Assembly (NCBI RefSeq): GCF_026262505.1
Contig: NC_067206.1
Location: 2,694,879 to 2,758,878 of the forward strand
DNA from: Trichomonas vaginalis G3
Lineage: Eukaryota; Parabasalia; Trichomonadida; Trichomonadidae
Direction: 5' to 3'
Length of the DNA stretch: 64,000 nt
Position numbers and translations under genes: made by a program. The notes under the pieces are model-generated. The model did no database searches and had not been told where the DNA came from. It saw nothing but the letters and a program-made list of their open reading frames with translations. Within the stretch, counting starts at the first letter, position 1, and every line of letters begins with the position of its first letter. Below, in pieces: positions 26,690 through 36,027 of this stretch.

Positions 26690-27640
26690 CCAGTATGTCA
26701 AAAAGTTTTAAACAATACCGAAGGTTCTTTTATACTTGCTTCTTGACGTCAGACAGAAGGAAATCTTCTGCTTGTTGCGATAGTTTTTGCTTCTAGAAAT
26801 GCTAACATGTCCATTTTATCTTCTGCTGGCTTTCTGCTGTTCTTTTCTTTAAGTCTGCATAGTCGTTCGCATACGTTCTATCTCTTTGACTGAGTAGCTA
26901 TATTTTCTTATTCCTGCTTGTACCATTATTGCAAACATTGCGGCCTTTTCATTTTTTGCGTATATTACATTTGAAATAAAACCAGCCTAAAACAACTAAA
27001 AGGCGTCCATTGCCCTCTTCTTCATCTCAACATAAGCGGGTCTTATGTTGTTCGTTCCATACTTTGCCTCTTCTGATCTTTATCTCTTGATTTCCCGCAA
27101 ACACATTTGCAACTAATGAAACAAAATGTTATCGTTAAGTCTTAAACTCCTCAGATTATATTATGGTCAGAAATGTTTATGAAAACATGTCGCCAATCTT
27201 TGCTCCGATAACTTTATGGGTTGGCAATGAAAAACCAAGGAATCATAATTTACTTTAACGTATGAACTTCTTATTTCTACTGAATCAGCTAACTTTAACT
27301 TCAATTTTTCGTCTCGCAATTCATTGGAATAGTTAGTTTTTTGCTGTTGGATTTTCAGGCCAATTATGGGGTAAATGCGTCAATAATGTCCTGGGCATTT
27401 CATAAAGATATTCTTCATTTTTCTTTTCATTCCTGTTGCGGCTTACAGCTCTAAATTAACTTGTTAAAAGTTCTTGCTTTATTCTTTGTATTTTCTGTTT
27501 CGAAAGTAAATGAAGAAGGAATGAAGTTTTTTCATCTCTAACTAACATAGATGTGTGGATTCAGACTAACGAGTTTGTGCTGTGTGTTATGAATTGTTGT
27601 TGGTGCTGCATTGTTGGAAATCATATCTTTTATACAAACA
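26690..27640 (-). pseudogene. Decayed inverted copy of KilA-cluster gene 2
   Basis: Fossil, heavily broken. Nucleotide words shared with 11544-12472 include the TGACGTCAGACAGAAGGAAA region near 26745 (reverse of about 12330) and the start region near 27600 (reverse of about 11560). It lies in the expected order in the inverted KilA duplicate. Confidence 0.65.
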
Positions 27641-27704
27641 TAAAAAAATAAATCAAAATAAAACTAACTTTTTATTTTTTTCTGTCTTTAAGAAATTCAT
27701 GAAA

Positions 27705-27760
27705 ATTTCACGGGGTGCAAAAAACAGGTGAGATCTCACCTCTTCACCTAAACATTCTCG
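27705..27760 (-). repeat. Palindromic AGATCT module
   Basis: AACAGGTGAGATCTCACCTC core near 27724-27743, reverse orientation, followed by CTTCACCTAAACATT. GGTG/CACC type. Confidence 0.85.
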
Positions 27761-27899
27761 TCAAATACAAAAAAAAATACAAAAAATGCACACTTTTTTC
27801 ATGTAGATAACTGTTATTTTTTTGACGAAGTGAAGAGTAACACTTTCGTTCATTGTACTCACAATATTTTTTGTAACAAACGACCCCACTTTTAACTTC

Positions 27900-28555
27900 T
27901 TTTTGCAGCTTTCAAATGCTATCTTAGCGAGTTCAATATTTCTAAAATTCTCTCTTTAAATCTTCTTGTTCCCATTTGGTCTAGTCGTATGGAGAATCTT
28001 CTATAACCATACATTCTCACGTCACTGTTCTAATGTTTTTTTCGCACATTTTTCCAACTTCTTGCTTCGAACAAAGTGTTTAGCATTCTCTTACTGTGAT
28101 CTTTCGAGTTGCTTCTTCATCTAACTTCTCTATGAACTTTCTTGTCTATGGCAGTTCCATAATTTTTCCAACTTGCTATGGGCAATATTTTGGTGAATTG
28201 TCCCAACATTGCCTATATAGTTTATAAGTTCTTGGCGTCTAACATTACGTATCCTCTAACCTGTTGATTTCATCAGGCGGAATTCCTGCCATGAATTGAT
28301 AAAAAGCAACCGCACGGAATTCAGACGGTTGCTATATTCTTCACAAAATGCCCCTTATAATCTCTTCCCAGGACTTTATTTCCAACAACTTTCTAAAGTC
28401 TTTCCTAAACTGCTGACACAACACATATTTGCTTGCATTTAATGTAACCATCCTTGTCTCTACGGTAAGACTTCAATACCGTTATAAGTGCCTTATTGTG
28501 GAATGTTTCGCATTAGATTTTGTTCGTTGAATGCTTTTTTGCTTCGACTGACATT
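27900..28555 (-). pseudogene. Decayed inverted copy of KilA-1
   Basis: Fossil with many breaks. It follows 10529-11194 in reverse, including the AACCATCCTTGTCTCTACGG region (about 28447; KilA-N start) and GACATTTCTTGCTTC at the start codon. The T-rich leader is kept at about 28560-28600. No T5orf172 copy is present in this duplicate. Confidence 0.75.
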
Positions 28556-28659
28556 TCTTGCTTCTTACATACAAATAAAAAAATAAATAAAAATAAAACG
28601 TTAACTTTATTTTTGTCTGTCTTAAGGAAATTGCCGTGGAAAATTCATTGAAAATTCGA

Positions 28660-28860
28660 CGTGAAAATTCATGAGGTGAGAAAAGCAGTGTGAGAAAACA
28701 AGGTTAGGCATTCTAACCCTTCTACCCTAAAACATTATTTTTCGGTCTTTGTTGATAAATTCTATGAAAATTCACGGGGGTGAAAAAACAGCCGTTGAAA
28801 AACAGGTGAGATCTTACTCTTCACCCTAAACATTATTTATCTCTTGAAAATTCAAAAGAC
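28660..28860 (-). repeat. Two decayed palindromic modules
   Basis: At about 28672-28735 a module with a damaged centre (AGGTTAGGCATTCTAACCCT), and at about 28775-28835 one with GTGAGATCTTACTC. They mark the outer edge of the inverted KilA duplicate, mirroring those upstream of KilA-1. Confidence 0.7.
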
Positions 28861-28908
28861 TTTCAAATTTATTCATTTATTGTAATTCCTCCAATAACTC
28901 ATTTTTAC

Positions 28909-29065
28909 ATGCAAACACAAGCTTTTTGCGGAATAATTCAAATTGATGGAACGTTTTTATTTTGTATTAAAAAAGGAAACTTACTCATTATTGGTACACC
29001 TGCACCAAATAATAGACTTATCCCTATTGCATTTGCATGGTCTGTTAGTGAAAATACGATAACAA
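28909..29065 (+). pseudogene. MULE (Mutator-like) transposase fragment
   Basis: Reads CGIIQIDGTFLFCIKKGNLL, then GTPAPNNRLIPIAFAWSVSE and NTITK. The D-G-T-F start and the P-I-A-F-A-x-x-x-S-E-N phrase are hallmarks of the MULE transposase domain, where the D and E are catalytic. The frame stops being transposase-like exactly where the B1 terminus AGTTAGTATCC begins at 29066, so a Polinton is inserted into a MULE gene. The upstream part of the transposase is absent. Confidence 0.75.
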
Positions 29066-29247
29066 AGTTAGTATCCCTATCATGGGTACTGAGGCACTGC
29101 GCGCCTCCTTACCCATTATATGTGAATTTAACACTTTACAAAACCGTTAACGTATATTTTACAACACAAACGACAACACTAACTTAACCTTAAATATTTA
29201 CAAAGCCGCCAACCACTTCACCTCACTAATGTAAAAAATAAACGTTC
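29066..29247 (+). repeat. Terminal region of Polinton family B, copy B1
   Basis: Starts AGTTAGTATCC, has GTACTGAGGCACTGCGCGCC inside an ATGGGTA/TACCCAT inverted repeat, then AT-rich repeats (TTTACAAAACCGTTAACGTA, CAAAGCCGCCAACCACTTCA). The same series is at 34334 in the same orientation and at 2794 reversed. Confidence 0.75.
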
Positions 29248-29568
29248 TCACTTACAAAAGTATTGCAACTCCTCCCATTGCTGTGCTTCACATAACAGCT
29301 CATAATCTTCTGACTCACTTTCTTCTTCATATAGGTCAAAGTCACTGTCAAAATAAATGTTAGTAAGTTTTGACAAAGCTAATGAAACACGCTTACCGTT
29401 TGTATCTATTGCTTTTATATATCTCCCATTATGTTTGTTGTCATAAACGCTCAAACTAACTTTACCCTTTCTCCCTCGTATCTGATAGAATGTCTTTTCA
29501 CGAGGAACGAAGAACAAATTCTTGAACTCATGACCGTTGTAATTTGTTATCTCAATAGTTTTCGTCAT
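29248..29568 (-). CDS. 106-residue HNH-tail-like protein, B1 copy
   Basis: Whole. Starts MTKTIEITNYNGHEFKNLFF, then EKTFYQIRGRKGKVSLSVYD, KRVSLALSKLTNIYFDSDF and an acidic, Trp-containing end. It resembles the C-terminal domain that follows the HNH nuclease at 38801-39540 (VEITDYGKHSFEFYYYVENE, then KRVILCINKFKRLYGF), so it appears to be that domain on its own, probably DNA- or protein-binding. It is the first gene inside the B terminus in all three copies. Confidence 0.65.
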   Translation of the reverse strand: MTKTIEITNYNGHEFKNLFFVPREKTFYQIRGRKGKVSLSVYDNKHNGRYIKAIDTNGKRVSLALSKLTNIYFDSDFDLYEEESESEDYELLCEAQQWEELQYFCK

Positions 29569-29654
29569 TTATATAAAATAAAATAAAAATAAAATAAAAA
29601 TAAACTTAAAAATTAATGATATCACCACCCTCACACGTATGAAAACATAGCACA

Positions 29655-29715
29655 AAAATAAATTTAGGTGAAGTGGTGAGATCTCACCTCTTTTTTCACC
29701 TGTTTTTTCACCCTG
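29655..29715 (+). repeat. Palindromic AGATCT module
   Basis: GGTGAAGTGGTGAGATCTCA centre, followed by TTTTTTCACCTG and TTTTTTCACCC words and TTGAATTC. It lies between the 106-residue and 78-residue genes, as in B2 and B3. Confidence 0.88.
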
Positions 29716-29729
29716 TTGAATTCATTGCT

Positions 29730-29965
29730 TTATAACTCTCTTCCTTTCTCCAACTCTTCTAACTTCTTCTTAAGTTCAGCAATGTTGTCCTCATGAAGTT
29801 TAATCTTTCTCAAAATTCCTTCTTTATCTAATGGTTGCTTTATCTTTCTAACTGAACTCTACCATCCTTCATAGTATGAATGTAAAAACCTTCTGGAACC
29901 GCTCCTGATTTAATGTATTCTACCAAAAACTTTTGTTTCATTGCTTCAGTGACTTTATTTGTCAT
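29730..29965 (-). pseudogene. Small coiled-coil protein, B1 copy
   Basis: Same 78-residue family as 35021-35257 (MTNKVTEAMKQKFLVEYIKS, coiled coil LHEDNIAELKKKLEELEKG). Very close in sequence to the other copies but looks interrupted. Role unknown. Confidence 0.6.
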
Positions 29966-30013
29966 TTCAATCAAATAAAAATTTTAATATTAAATAAAAA
30001 TAACGTTATTTTT

Positions 30014-30471
30014 TCAGTAAGGAAACGCAGGAGTTTTACGATTTATTTGAGGAGTAGGTTCTGGTTTAAATGTTGGAGTCGGTTTAGGAGTTGACTTTTG
30101 AACAGGAGTTTGTACTTTCATAGGTTCAGGAGTCATTGAAGGTGTTGTTTGTGAAGGTGTTGGTTTTGGCGAAGGTGTTGGAGTTTGTTTAACTTCAGCT
30201 ACTTCAGTATATTTACAACATTTGCTTTATTTCTTTTCAACATCATAACTGCTCCTGCTGTAGCTAGCAAACCTAGTGGGAGACCATATTTTATATAAGG
30301 ACTTGACCAAATGCTATTTTTGACAGGAGCTGGTGGAACACCTAACCTTGGTGAGACTGCTCTTTGCCATTGTGCAGCTCGTAAGAAATATTCAATAGGT
30401 GCTCCATAATCGTTTGGTAAAGTTTGTTTCATAGATGGTGAAGGTTCACGAGAGCTTGATGAAGAACTCAT
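30014..30471 (-). CDS. Ser-rich / one-TM / Pro-Thr-repeat protein, B1 copy
   Basis: Starts MSSSSSSREPSPSMKQTLPN, then GAPIEYFLRAAQWQRAVSPR, a membrane helix (YGLPLGLLATAGAVMML), KRNK, and a tail of PTPSPKPTS-type repeats. About 150 residues; the tail looks interrupted. It lies between the small coiled-coil gene and the capsid gene. Possible membrane or fibre-like virion protein; family unknown. Confidence 0.6.
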
Positions 30472-30501
30472 TTATAAGCTTTAAAAATAAACGTTCATCC
30501 T

Positions 30502-32073
30502 TTATTCCTCACTGTCGTCCGTAGCTAAGTTATAGTCATCTAATCTTATTATGGGGATGCCATTAGCACGCACCTGAATGGCAAAGCAACAATCCCTCAT
30601 AAATCCAATAAGTGGCTTTGGTACATTTTCAGTTGCTAGTTCAATAGGTCCTTTAACAGACAATTTGTATGTTATTGGAGCAGTAGATGTTTGACCTTGC
30701 TGGAAGCAAAAGTCCACTTCTGTTGGAAAACCACATAAGAAATGTGTGTTGTCATAGCTATCCCATTTATGTTCCACACTACCATCATCCACCAATGACC
30801 TCATAACATCTTCATTAAATCCTATCATATCATTGTTTGTATTGCAGGCGTTCGCAACCATTTCATAAAATACAGGTCCATATGATTTTTCGGGTTCTGC
30901 AGGCATATTTCCATAAGCTCCCATGGAAAGCTGAAGATATTTAAACTTAGGGTTCTCAAAATTAACATAATAGTTGTCTTTCTTTCTAAATAGTGCCCAA
31001 ATACTTTTAACATTAATAGGCGTATAAGCTGCTGTAAATGTTGCACTTGAACTATCTGTATTCTTTGAGAATGAACCGTCCATAGGAATCCAATCCATAA
31101 CTTTAACAGGAAAACATAAAGCCTCGTTTGTATAATGTTCTACAAGTTCTGTATAAATGTTAGGGTCTAAAGAGAATGACTTTGGATGAATGAAACATTC
31201 ATTAAAATCCATCTTTGTTCGAAATAGTTGCTGGGTTACAGTTGTAATAGTAACTTTCCACTAGCTTCTACTGCCTTCGTTATCATAGTGAATGGTTCAT
31301 TCCATGGAACAAATTTATTTGTCGGTGGATTTGAATCTGAAGCAAATGCAACTTTAAGAGTTGGATTGAAAGCAATGATATCATTTACAGATATAGATGT
31401 GCATTGTAAGGCGTCGCTACTGAACTTTACTTTAAGCTGAATGTTTCCTGCAAAAGCTGGAATAAATCGAATAGCTTCTAATGGAAGGAATCTTCTAACA
31501 GGAATTCTTAAACGAAGCTTAAAATCAAATGATTTTCCTGCTGTAATTGGACCACTAACAATTTGTCCTGTTCTGCATGTTCCCGAATGACTCCATACAT
31601 CTTCATGTCGAGTCTTTGAGAAAACATCTACTTTCTTTATTTGTTCGGTAGTTTGTGAGTTTGAATTTATATATGCTTCTTCTCTTGCGTTGTCTTGAGA
31701 ATATACGATACGACCATTTGCAAGGATTTGATATCCAGCAACTGCATAGAAAGCGTCATCGAAACCAATCCAAAATCCTGGTGGGTTTGTTTTATTGGAA
31801 CCTGAACCAATTTCTTTATCTACAATAAATTGACCTTCCATTTTATACGTAATGAATGTATTGTAAAGGTCCAACATATTTTCACCAGGAGGTGAGAGAT
31901 TGAATGTTACCCATGTGTTATCTTTAGCAGTTCAGGTTGTGATGGAATCTTTGCGTCAGAATATTTTCTATTAGTGTCACCAATTGAACTGCATTGTCTA
32001 TGATATCGAAATATGAGCGAATCTGATGAATATGCTCTGCTGGAGTAAATTCGTTTAGCTGTTCGTTCTGCAT
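30502..32073 (-). pseudogene. Double-jelly-roll major capsid protein, B1
   Basis: Fossil, about 520 residues from an ATG at 32073; looks broken in one or two places. Landmarks: NEQLNEFTPAEHIHQIRSYF, YNTFITYKMEGQFIVDKEIG, PPGFWIGFDDAFYAVAGYQI, LRLRIPVRRFLPLEAIRFIP, then MDFNECFIHPKSFSLDPNIY, FLCGFPTEVDFCF and AIQVRANGIPIIRLDDYN. Two beta-rich halves and the G-Y-Q-I phrase match the design of the element A capsid, yet the sequences are very different, so A and B are separate families. Confidence 0.7.
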
Positions 32074-32100
32074 GTATTTACTTCAGATAAAAATATCTAT

Positions 32101-32532
32101 TTACTTCATTATGCTCACTCTTCTTCTTGGCATTCGTGGTGGAAGTTGTTTCTTGACATTTTCAATGAACTGTACATTCTCTTTTGTCTCAACTTCTTCA
32201 CTGGGGTCAGGATTCTTTGACTCGGTTTGTTTTTCAATGAAATTCACGAACTTTGCAATAAGCTCTTGGTTCGTTATTGAAAGTACATCTGGCTTCTTTT
32301 CTTCTGGTTCTATTGACTTTTCAGTTTGAATAGAAGGCTTAACATGGGCTTCGTGGACTTCACCCTTGCCATACACCTTAATGTTGTCGCTTTCTGCATT
32401 CGCTAATGGAACTTTTCTTTTTCTTACGTATATTTTACCATCTTTACTCTGACTTACGTAATAGAAAGGATGTTTATTCCTCTTGCGTCATTTAATATAA
32501 TAGACTCTCGCTCTGATTTTGACAAGCTCATT
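32101..32532 (-). pseudogene. Acidic linker protein, B1 relative of the 7744 gene
   Basis: Starts MSLSKSERESIILNDARG, then VSQSKDGKIYVRKRKVPLAN, followed by a Glu/Lys/Pro-rich tail ending QLPPRMPRRRVSIMK. It shares the ordered start and overall design with the intact protein at 7744-8328. Looks broken once or twice. Divergent from the 32577 gene. A shared minor virion or scaffold role is inferred. Confidence 0.55.
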
Positions 32533-32576
32533 TTACATCGGTTAAAGTTTTAATTTTGTTTTTTATCTGCAGTCAA

Positions 32577-32816
32577 ATGACTCAGACAAGCCCTACGGAC
32601 AAGACCCAAGGGGTCATAGATGTTGAAGCATTGAAGAAAGAAATTCGTGAGCAAATTTTATCCGAACTGAAGGAACAAAAACAAGAACAAAAGCCAGAGA
32701 GACCAAAGAGAAAACTTAGTGAAAAACAACTTGCTGCATTAGCTGCTGGAAGACAAAAGAACCCACGTTTGCTGGCGAAGAAAGCTAGAGAAGAAGCAAA
32801 AGCAAAGAAAGAGTAA
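32577..32816 (+). CDS. 79-residue basic helical protein
   Basis: Intact from the ATG at 32577. An acidic helical N-terminus (IDVEALKKEIREQILSELK) leads to a very basic tail (ERPKRKLSEKQLAALAAGRQ, then AKKAREEAKAKKE). Such Lys/Arg/Ala-rich small proteins are commonly DNA-condensing core proteins of virions; that is inference from composition. It ends TAAATGG followed by TTTATTTTTATC, which serves the next gene 25 bp later. Confidence 0.6.
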   Translation: MTQTSPTDKTQGVIDVEALKKEIREQILSELKEQKQEQKPERPKRKLSEKQLAALAAGRQKNPRLLAKKAREEAKAKKE

Positions 32817-32840
32817 ATGGTTTATTTTTATCCGAATTAA

Positions 32841-33690
32841 ATGTATAGACAAATACCTTTATCTGTTGCGTTCAGTAGTGAAAACCCTGACGTCAAAATA
32901 AAGGGGAACAGAGTAACGTTTAAGTTTCCAACAGACTGGATTGTGAACATAAATGAAGAGAAGTACATTGGCATAACATCTATGTATATAACACGTGCTT
33001 TCAGAAAGGTTGACTTTATACTTCAAGTCGAGATAGAAAATGACGAACAGTCTTTAAGCGCCCAAAACATTCACATATACAAATACTTTAAAGACGATAC
33101 AACATTGTTGCAATGTATGATTTCATTTAATGAAATGTTCGAGAAAAAGTTTAACATTGAAGTACAAACTTTACAGCCTTTACGTGAGTTTCTTGCACAA
33201 CTGAAAGAAGAAGGTATCAGCCACAACTTATAGACTTTCATTATGAATTTAATGAAAATGAAGATGGAACTCATGACTGTCAGTTTGTTGTATTCTCACC
33301 ATTCAATGAAGTCGCTAAAGAGAAAGAAAATCCATTACGTATAAGATTTCAAATCTTGAACCAAGTGATGATTTCAAAAATGTTTTCAATTATGATGCAA
33401 TGCTTCCGAGGAAAAATGAATTTTCAAAGATTGTAACACCTGGCATTTGGATAGAAAGCAAGCTATATTATATTCAAACTTAAGTAAGGGAGTTGAAAAT
33501 GAGTTCATTGGTCATACAAGAACTACACTGCAAATCCTAAATACTTAAATTAACTGGCTTCAATCGTGAGTTTTGGATAGACATGTTCTCCACTCATGAC
33601 CATAAAGCACCAGTGTTCTTACCTCCAGACCATAAGGACTGTCTCTACATTGAAGCACAACTCTTAAACTCTACCATCGCAGTATTGTAA
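32841..33690 (+). pseudogene. Minor capsid (penton-like) candidate, B1
   Basis: Starts MYRQIPLSVAFSSENPDVKI, then WIVNINEEKYIGITSMYITR; later NYDAMLPRKNEFSKIVTPGI and, at the end, FWIDMFSTHDHKAPVFLPPD and CLYIEAQLLNSTI. The end aligns by eye with FQVWFTTDGRKRIIPLYHAF / YLELSLIYN of the 3984-4829 gene, so this is the B family counterpart. Looks broken in a few places. A vertex or minor capsid role is inferred. Confidence 0.5.
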
Positions 33691-33694
33691 ATGA

Positions 33695-33740
33695 CCACAT
33701 GGGCTTCGCCCTTGCCGCTAGCGGCTTATTTTTATCATGA
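33695..33740. terminator. Twin GC-rich hairpins between convergent genes
   Basis: GGGCTTCGCCC (4-bp stem, TTCG loop) followed by the perfect palindrome GCCGCTAGCGGC and then TTATTTTTATC. It lies just after the stop of the minor capsid gene and faces the polymerase gene end. Unusually GC-rich for this window. A bidirectional 3'-end signal is the simplest reading. Confidence 0.5.
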
Positions 33741-33779
33741 ATGGTCTCACTGCTGACAAAAATAAATGACCTCATTATT

Positions 33780-34333
33780 TTTCTCATTCATGTTCTCAGA
33801 ACTTAAGCTTTCTTATGAATGAAGTCTTAGTCTGAATAGAAAAGTTAAACTTTTCAGCAAAGCAAGGACTAGAAGACTTACACAAGTCGAATGCAATCTC
33901 TTGACCGTCATAAAGTGCTTATATAACTTCATAACACTGAACTCAGAGTCTTTGTCAAATTTTCCTTGCGGAACCATTAAACCTTTATCTTCATCATAGA
34001 AACACTGAACAGAGTCAGGAAACATTTCATTAGCGGTTAAAGCAATAACATCTTGCTTCACGCCTTTCATTCTGCAGTGAATGCAACTTCATTTAAATCA
34101 TTCGTGAGTAAGTCTATGTAAGTCTTCTTTCCACAAAATATTGACTTGTATGCTAAACTTTGTTTATCTTTTGTGATTTCTGCAAAGTCGCTATGAAATT
34201 GACCAAGGTTTTTACCAATGAGAACTCTTCCATAACGTTTCTCAAACTCTTCAGCTAAACGAGGGATATCTTCATTGTAGAGATGCATACTGTCCGTATC
34301 GCTATAAAAGATGTCCATTCCTAAGTCCTCAGT
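33780..34333 (-). pseudogene. Protein-primed-type family B DNA polymerase fragment (B1)
   Basis: Fossil. MDIFYSDTDSMHLYNEDIPR carries the family B polymerase motif C (YxDTDS, two catalytic aspartates). It is followed by GKNLGQFHSDF, AYKSIFCGKKTYIDLLTND, the thumb-region KKTY-type phrase, and MKGVKQDVIALTANEMF. Only the C-terminal part is present: the reading frame runs from the B2 terminus at 34334, so B2 is inserted in the gene. It looks broken besides. In Polintons this enzyme replicates the linear element from a protein primer. Confidence 0.85.
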
Positions 34334-34532
34334 AGTTAGTATACCTAAGTCGTGTACTGAGGCACTGCGCGCCTCCGTACACCACTTAACCTTAAATATT
34401 TACAAAACCAGTAACGTATATTTTACAACACAAACGACAACACTAACTTAACCTTAAATATTTACAAAGCCGCCAACCACTTCACTTCACTAACGTTTTC
34501 ACAAACGACTTCACTAATGTAAAAATAAACGT
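34334..34532 (+). repeat. Terminal region of Polinton family B, copy B2
   Basis: Starts AGTTAGTATACC, has GTACTGAGGCACTGCGCGCC flanked by GTGTAC/GTACAC, then two tandem copies of an AT-rich unit (ACCTTAAATATTTACAAA, TATTTTACAACACAAACGAC) and the GCCGCCAACCACTTCAC words of B1. Inserted in the polymerase gene of B1. Confidence 0.75.
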
Positions 34533-34534
34533 TC

Positions 34535-34854
34535 TCACTTACAAAAGTATTGCAACTCCTCCCATTGCTGTGCTTCACATAACAGCTCATAATCTTCTGA
34601 CTCACTTTCTTCTTCATATAGGTCAAAATCACTGTCATAGTTTATACCTGTAAGTTTTGACAAAGCTAATGAAACACGTTTACCGTTTGTATCGTATGCT
34701 TGTATAAACTTTCCATTCTTCATTCTTCATAAACGCTCAAACTAACTTTACCCTTTCTCCCTCGTATCTGATAGAATGTATTTTCACGAGGAACGAAGAA
34801 CAAATTCTTGAACTCATGACCGTTGTAGTTTGTTATCTCAATAGTTTTCGTCAT
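34535..34854 (-). pseudogene. HNH-tail-like protein, B2 copy
   Basis: Near-identical to 29248-29568 over most of its length (KRVSLALSKLTGINYDSDF, then an acidic end with EAQQWEELQYFCK) but looks interrupted. The middle differs more than the ends. Same place inside the terminus. Confidence 0.6.
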
Positions 34855-34964
34855 TTATATAAAAATAAAATAAAAAATAATTTTAAAAAAATAAACTTAA
34901 AAATAAATGATATTACTACCTTCACGCGTATGAAAACATAGCACAAAAATAAATTTAGGTGAAG

Positions 34965-35012
34965 TGGTGAGATCTCACCTCTTTTTTCACCTGTTTTTTC
35001 ACCCTGTTGAAT
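34965..35012 (+). repeat. Palindromic AGATCT module
   Basis: GTGGTGAGATCTCACCTC, then TTTTTTCACCTG and TTTTTTCACCC; the B2 counterpart of 29655-29715. Confidence 0.88.
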
Positions 35013-35020
35013 TCATTGCT

Positions 35021-35257
35021 TTATAACTCTCTTCCTTTCTCCAACTCTTCTAACTTCTTCTTAAGTTCAGCAATGTTGTCCTCATGAAGTTTAATCTTCC
35101 TTAATATACCTTCTCTATCTAATGGTTGCTTTATCTTTCTAAACTGAACTCTACCATCCTTCATAGTATGAATGTAAAAACCTTCTGGAATAGTTCCTGA
35201 TTTAATGTATTCTACCAAAAACTTTTGTTTCATTGCTTCAGTGACTTTATTTGTCAT
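35021..35257 (-). CDS. Small coiled-coil protein (78 residues), B2 copy
   Basis: Whole. MTNKVTEAMKQKFLVEYIKS, then EGFYIHTMKDGRVQFRKIKQ and a C-terminal coiled coil (HEDNIAELKKKLEELEKG). Family copies are at 1907-2141 and 29730-29965. The basic patch plus coiled coil could bind nucleic acid as a dimer; unproven. B1 and B2 similarity ends just upstream of this start, near 35262. Confidence 0.65.
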   Translation of the reverse strand: MTNKVTEAMKQKFLVEYIKSGTIPEGFYIHTMKDGRVQFRKIKQPLDREGILRKIKLHEDNIAELKKKLEELEKGREL

Positions 35258-36022
35258 TTTACTCTAAGGTGAAGCTAGCACAGCGATAATGGATTTCATG
35301 ACTTTTTAGTATTTCATGCAATCTTAACAGATAGCCTTATAAGTACTTCCAGTGTCCCTAGCTGTCCCTCCTTTTTATATAACTCCATGACATTTATAAT
35401 CTCGCGAAACTTAACAGGTAGCATAACAGATTAAAATCAGATGAGGTTTTGAACCAAAATTTCTAAGCAACGTTGTCAAGGATTTTGAGGAACTAGGGAC
35501 AGAGTGTGGCAAAGTCCAAGATTTAATTTATCTTCATCTGTTTCATCAGCTATCTCATCTAATATGCCAATATTTTATTCATAACTCGTGGCAAACCCAC
35601 TAACTTTCATTATGTTCATCTACATGCTTCATCTGATAGAAAGTATGACTTTCATTAACTCTGTGAGATAATGAAAACTACTAGGGACAGAGACCATGGC
35701 AAAGTTTATGACTTTCATTATTTCCAGAACTTAATGAAAACTACTAGGGACAGAAACCATGGCAAAGTTCATGATTTAATTTATTCTCTCACTAACACCA
35801 AACACAAACTCCAACACTAACATCAAGTACTAACCTCAGCACAAATGACAAACACTAACAACAAACACAAACTCCAACACTAACATCAAGTACTAACCTC
35901 AGCACAAATGACAAACACTAACAACAAACACAAACTCCAACACTAACGACAAGTACTAACCTCAGCACAAATGACAAACACTAACAACAAACACAAACTC
36001 CAACACTAACGACAAAAATAAA
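35258..36022. repeat. Non-coding stretch with 63-bp minisatellite and ACTAGGGACAG repeats
   Basis: No gene seen. ACTAGGGACAGA...ATGGCAAAGTT-type blocks recur near 35493, 35680 and 35742. From about 35795 to 36020 a 63-bp unit (AACACAAACTCCAACACTAA, then AGTACTAACCTCAGCAC) repeats at 35801, 35864, 35927 and 35990. The composition is strand-biased (C/A on the plus strand). Confidence 0.8.
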
Positions 36023-36027
36023 TGTCC

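Noticed and set aside
29080-29115. Parvovirus-like terminal hairpin
   Set aside because: Words such as CTGAGGC and CTGCGCGC recall AAV ends, but the hairpin is tiny, there are no parvovirus genes, and the surrounding element is a Polinton.
28909-29187. One 92-residue gene running past 29066
   Set aside because: Only residues up to about 52 are MULE-like. The remainder is encoded by the inserted B1 terminus and its subterminal hairpin.
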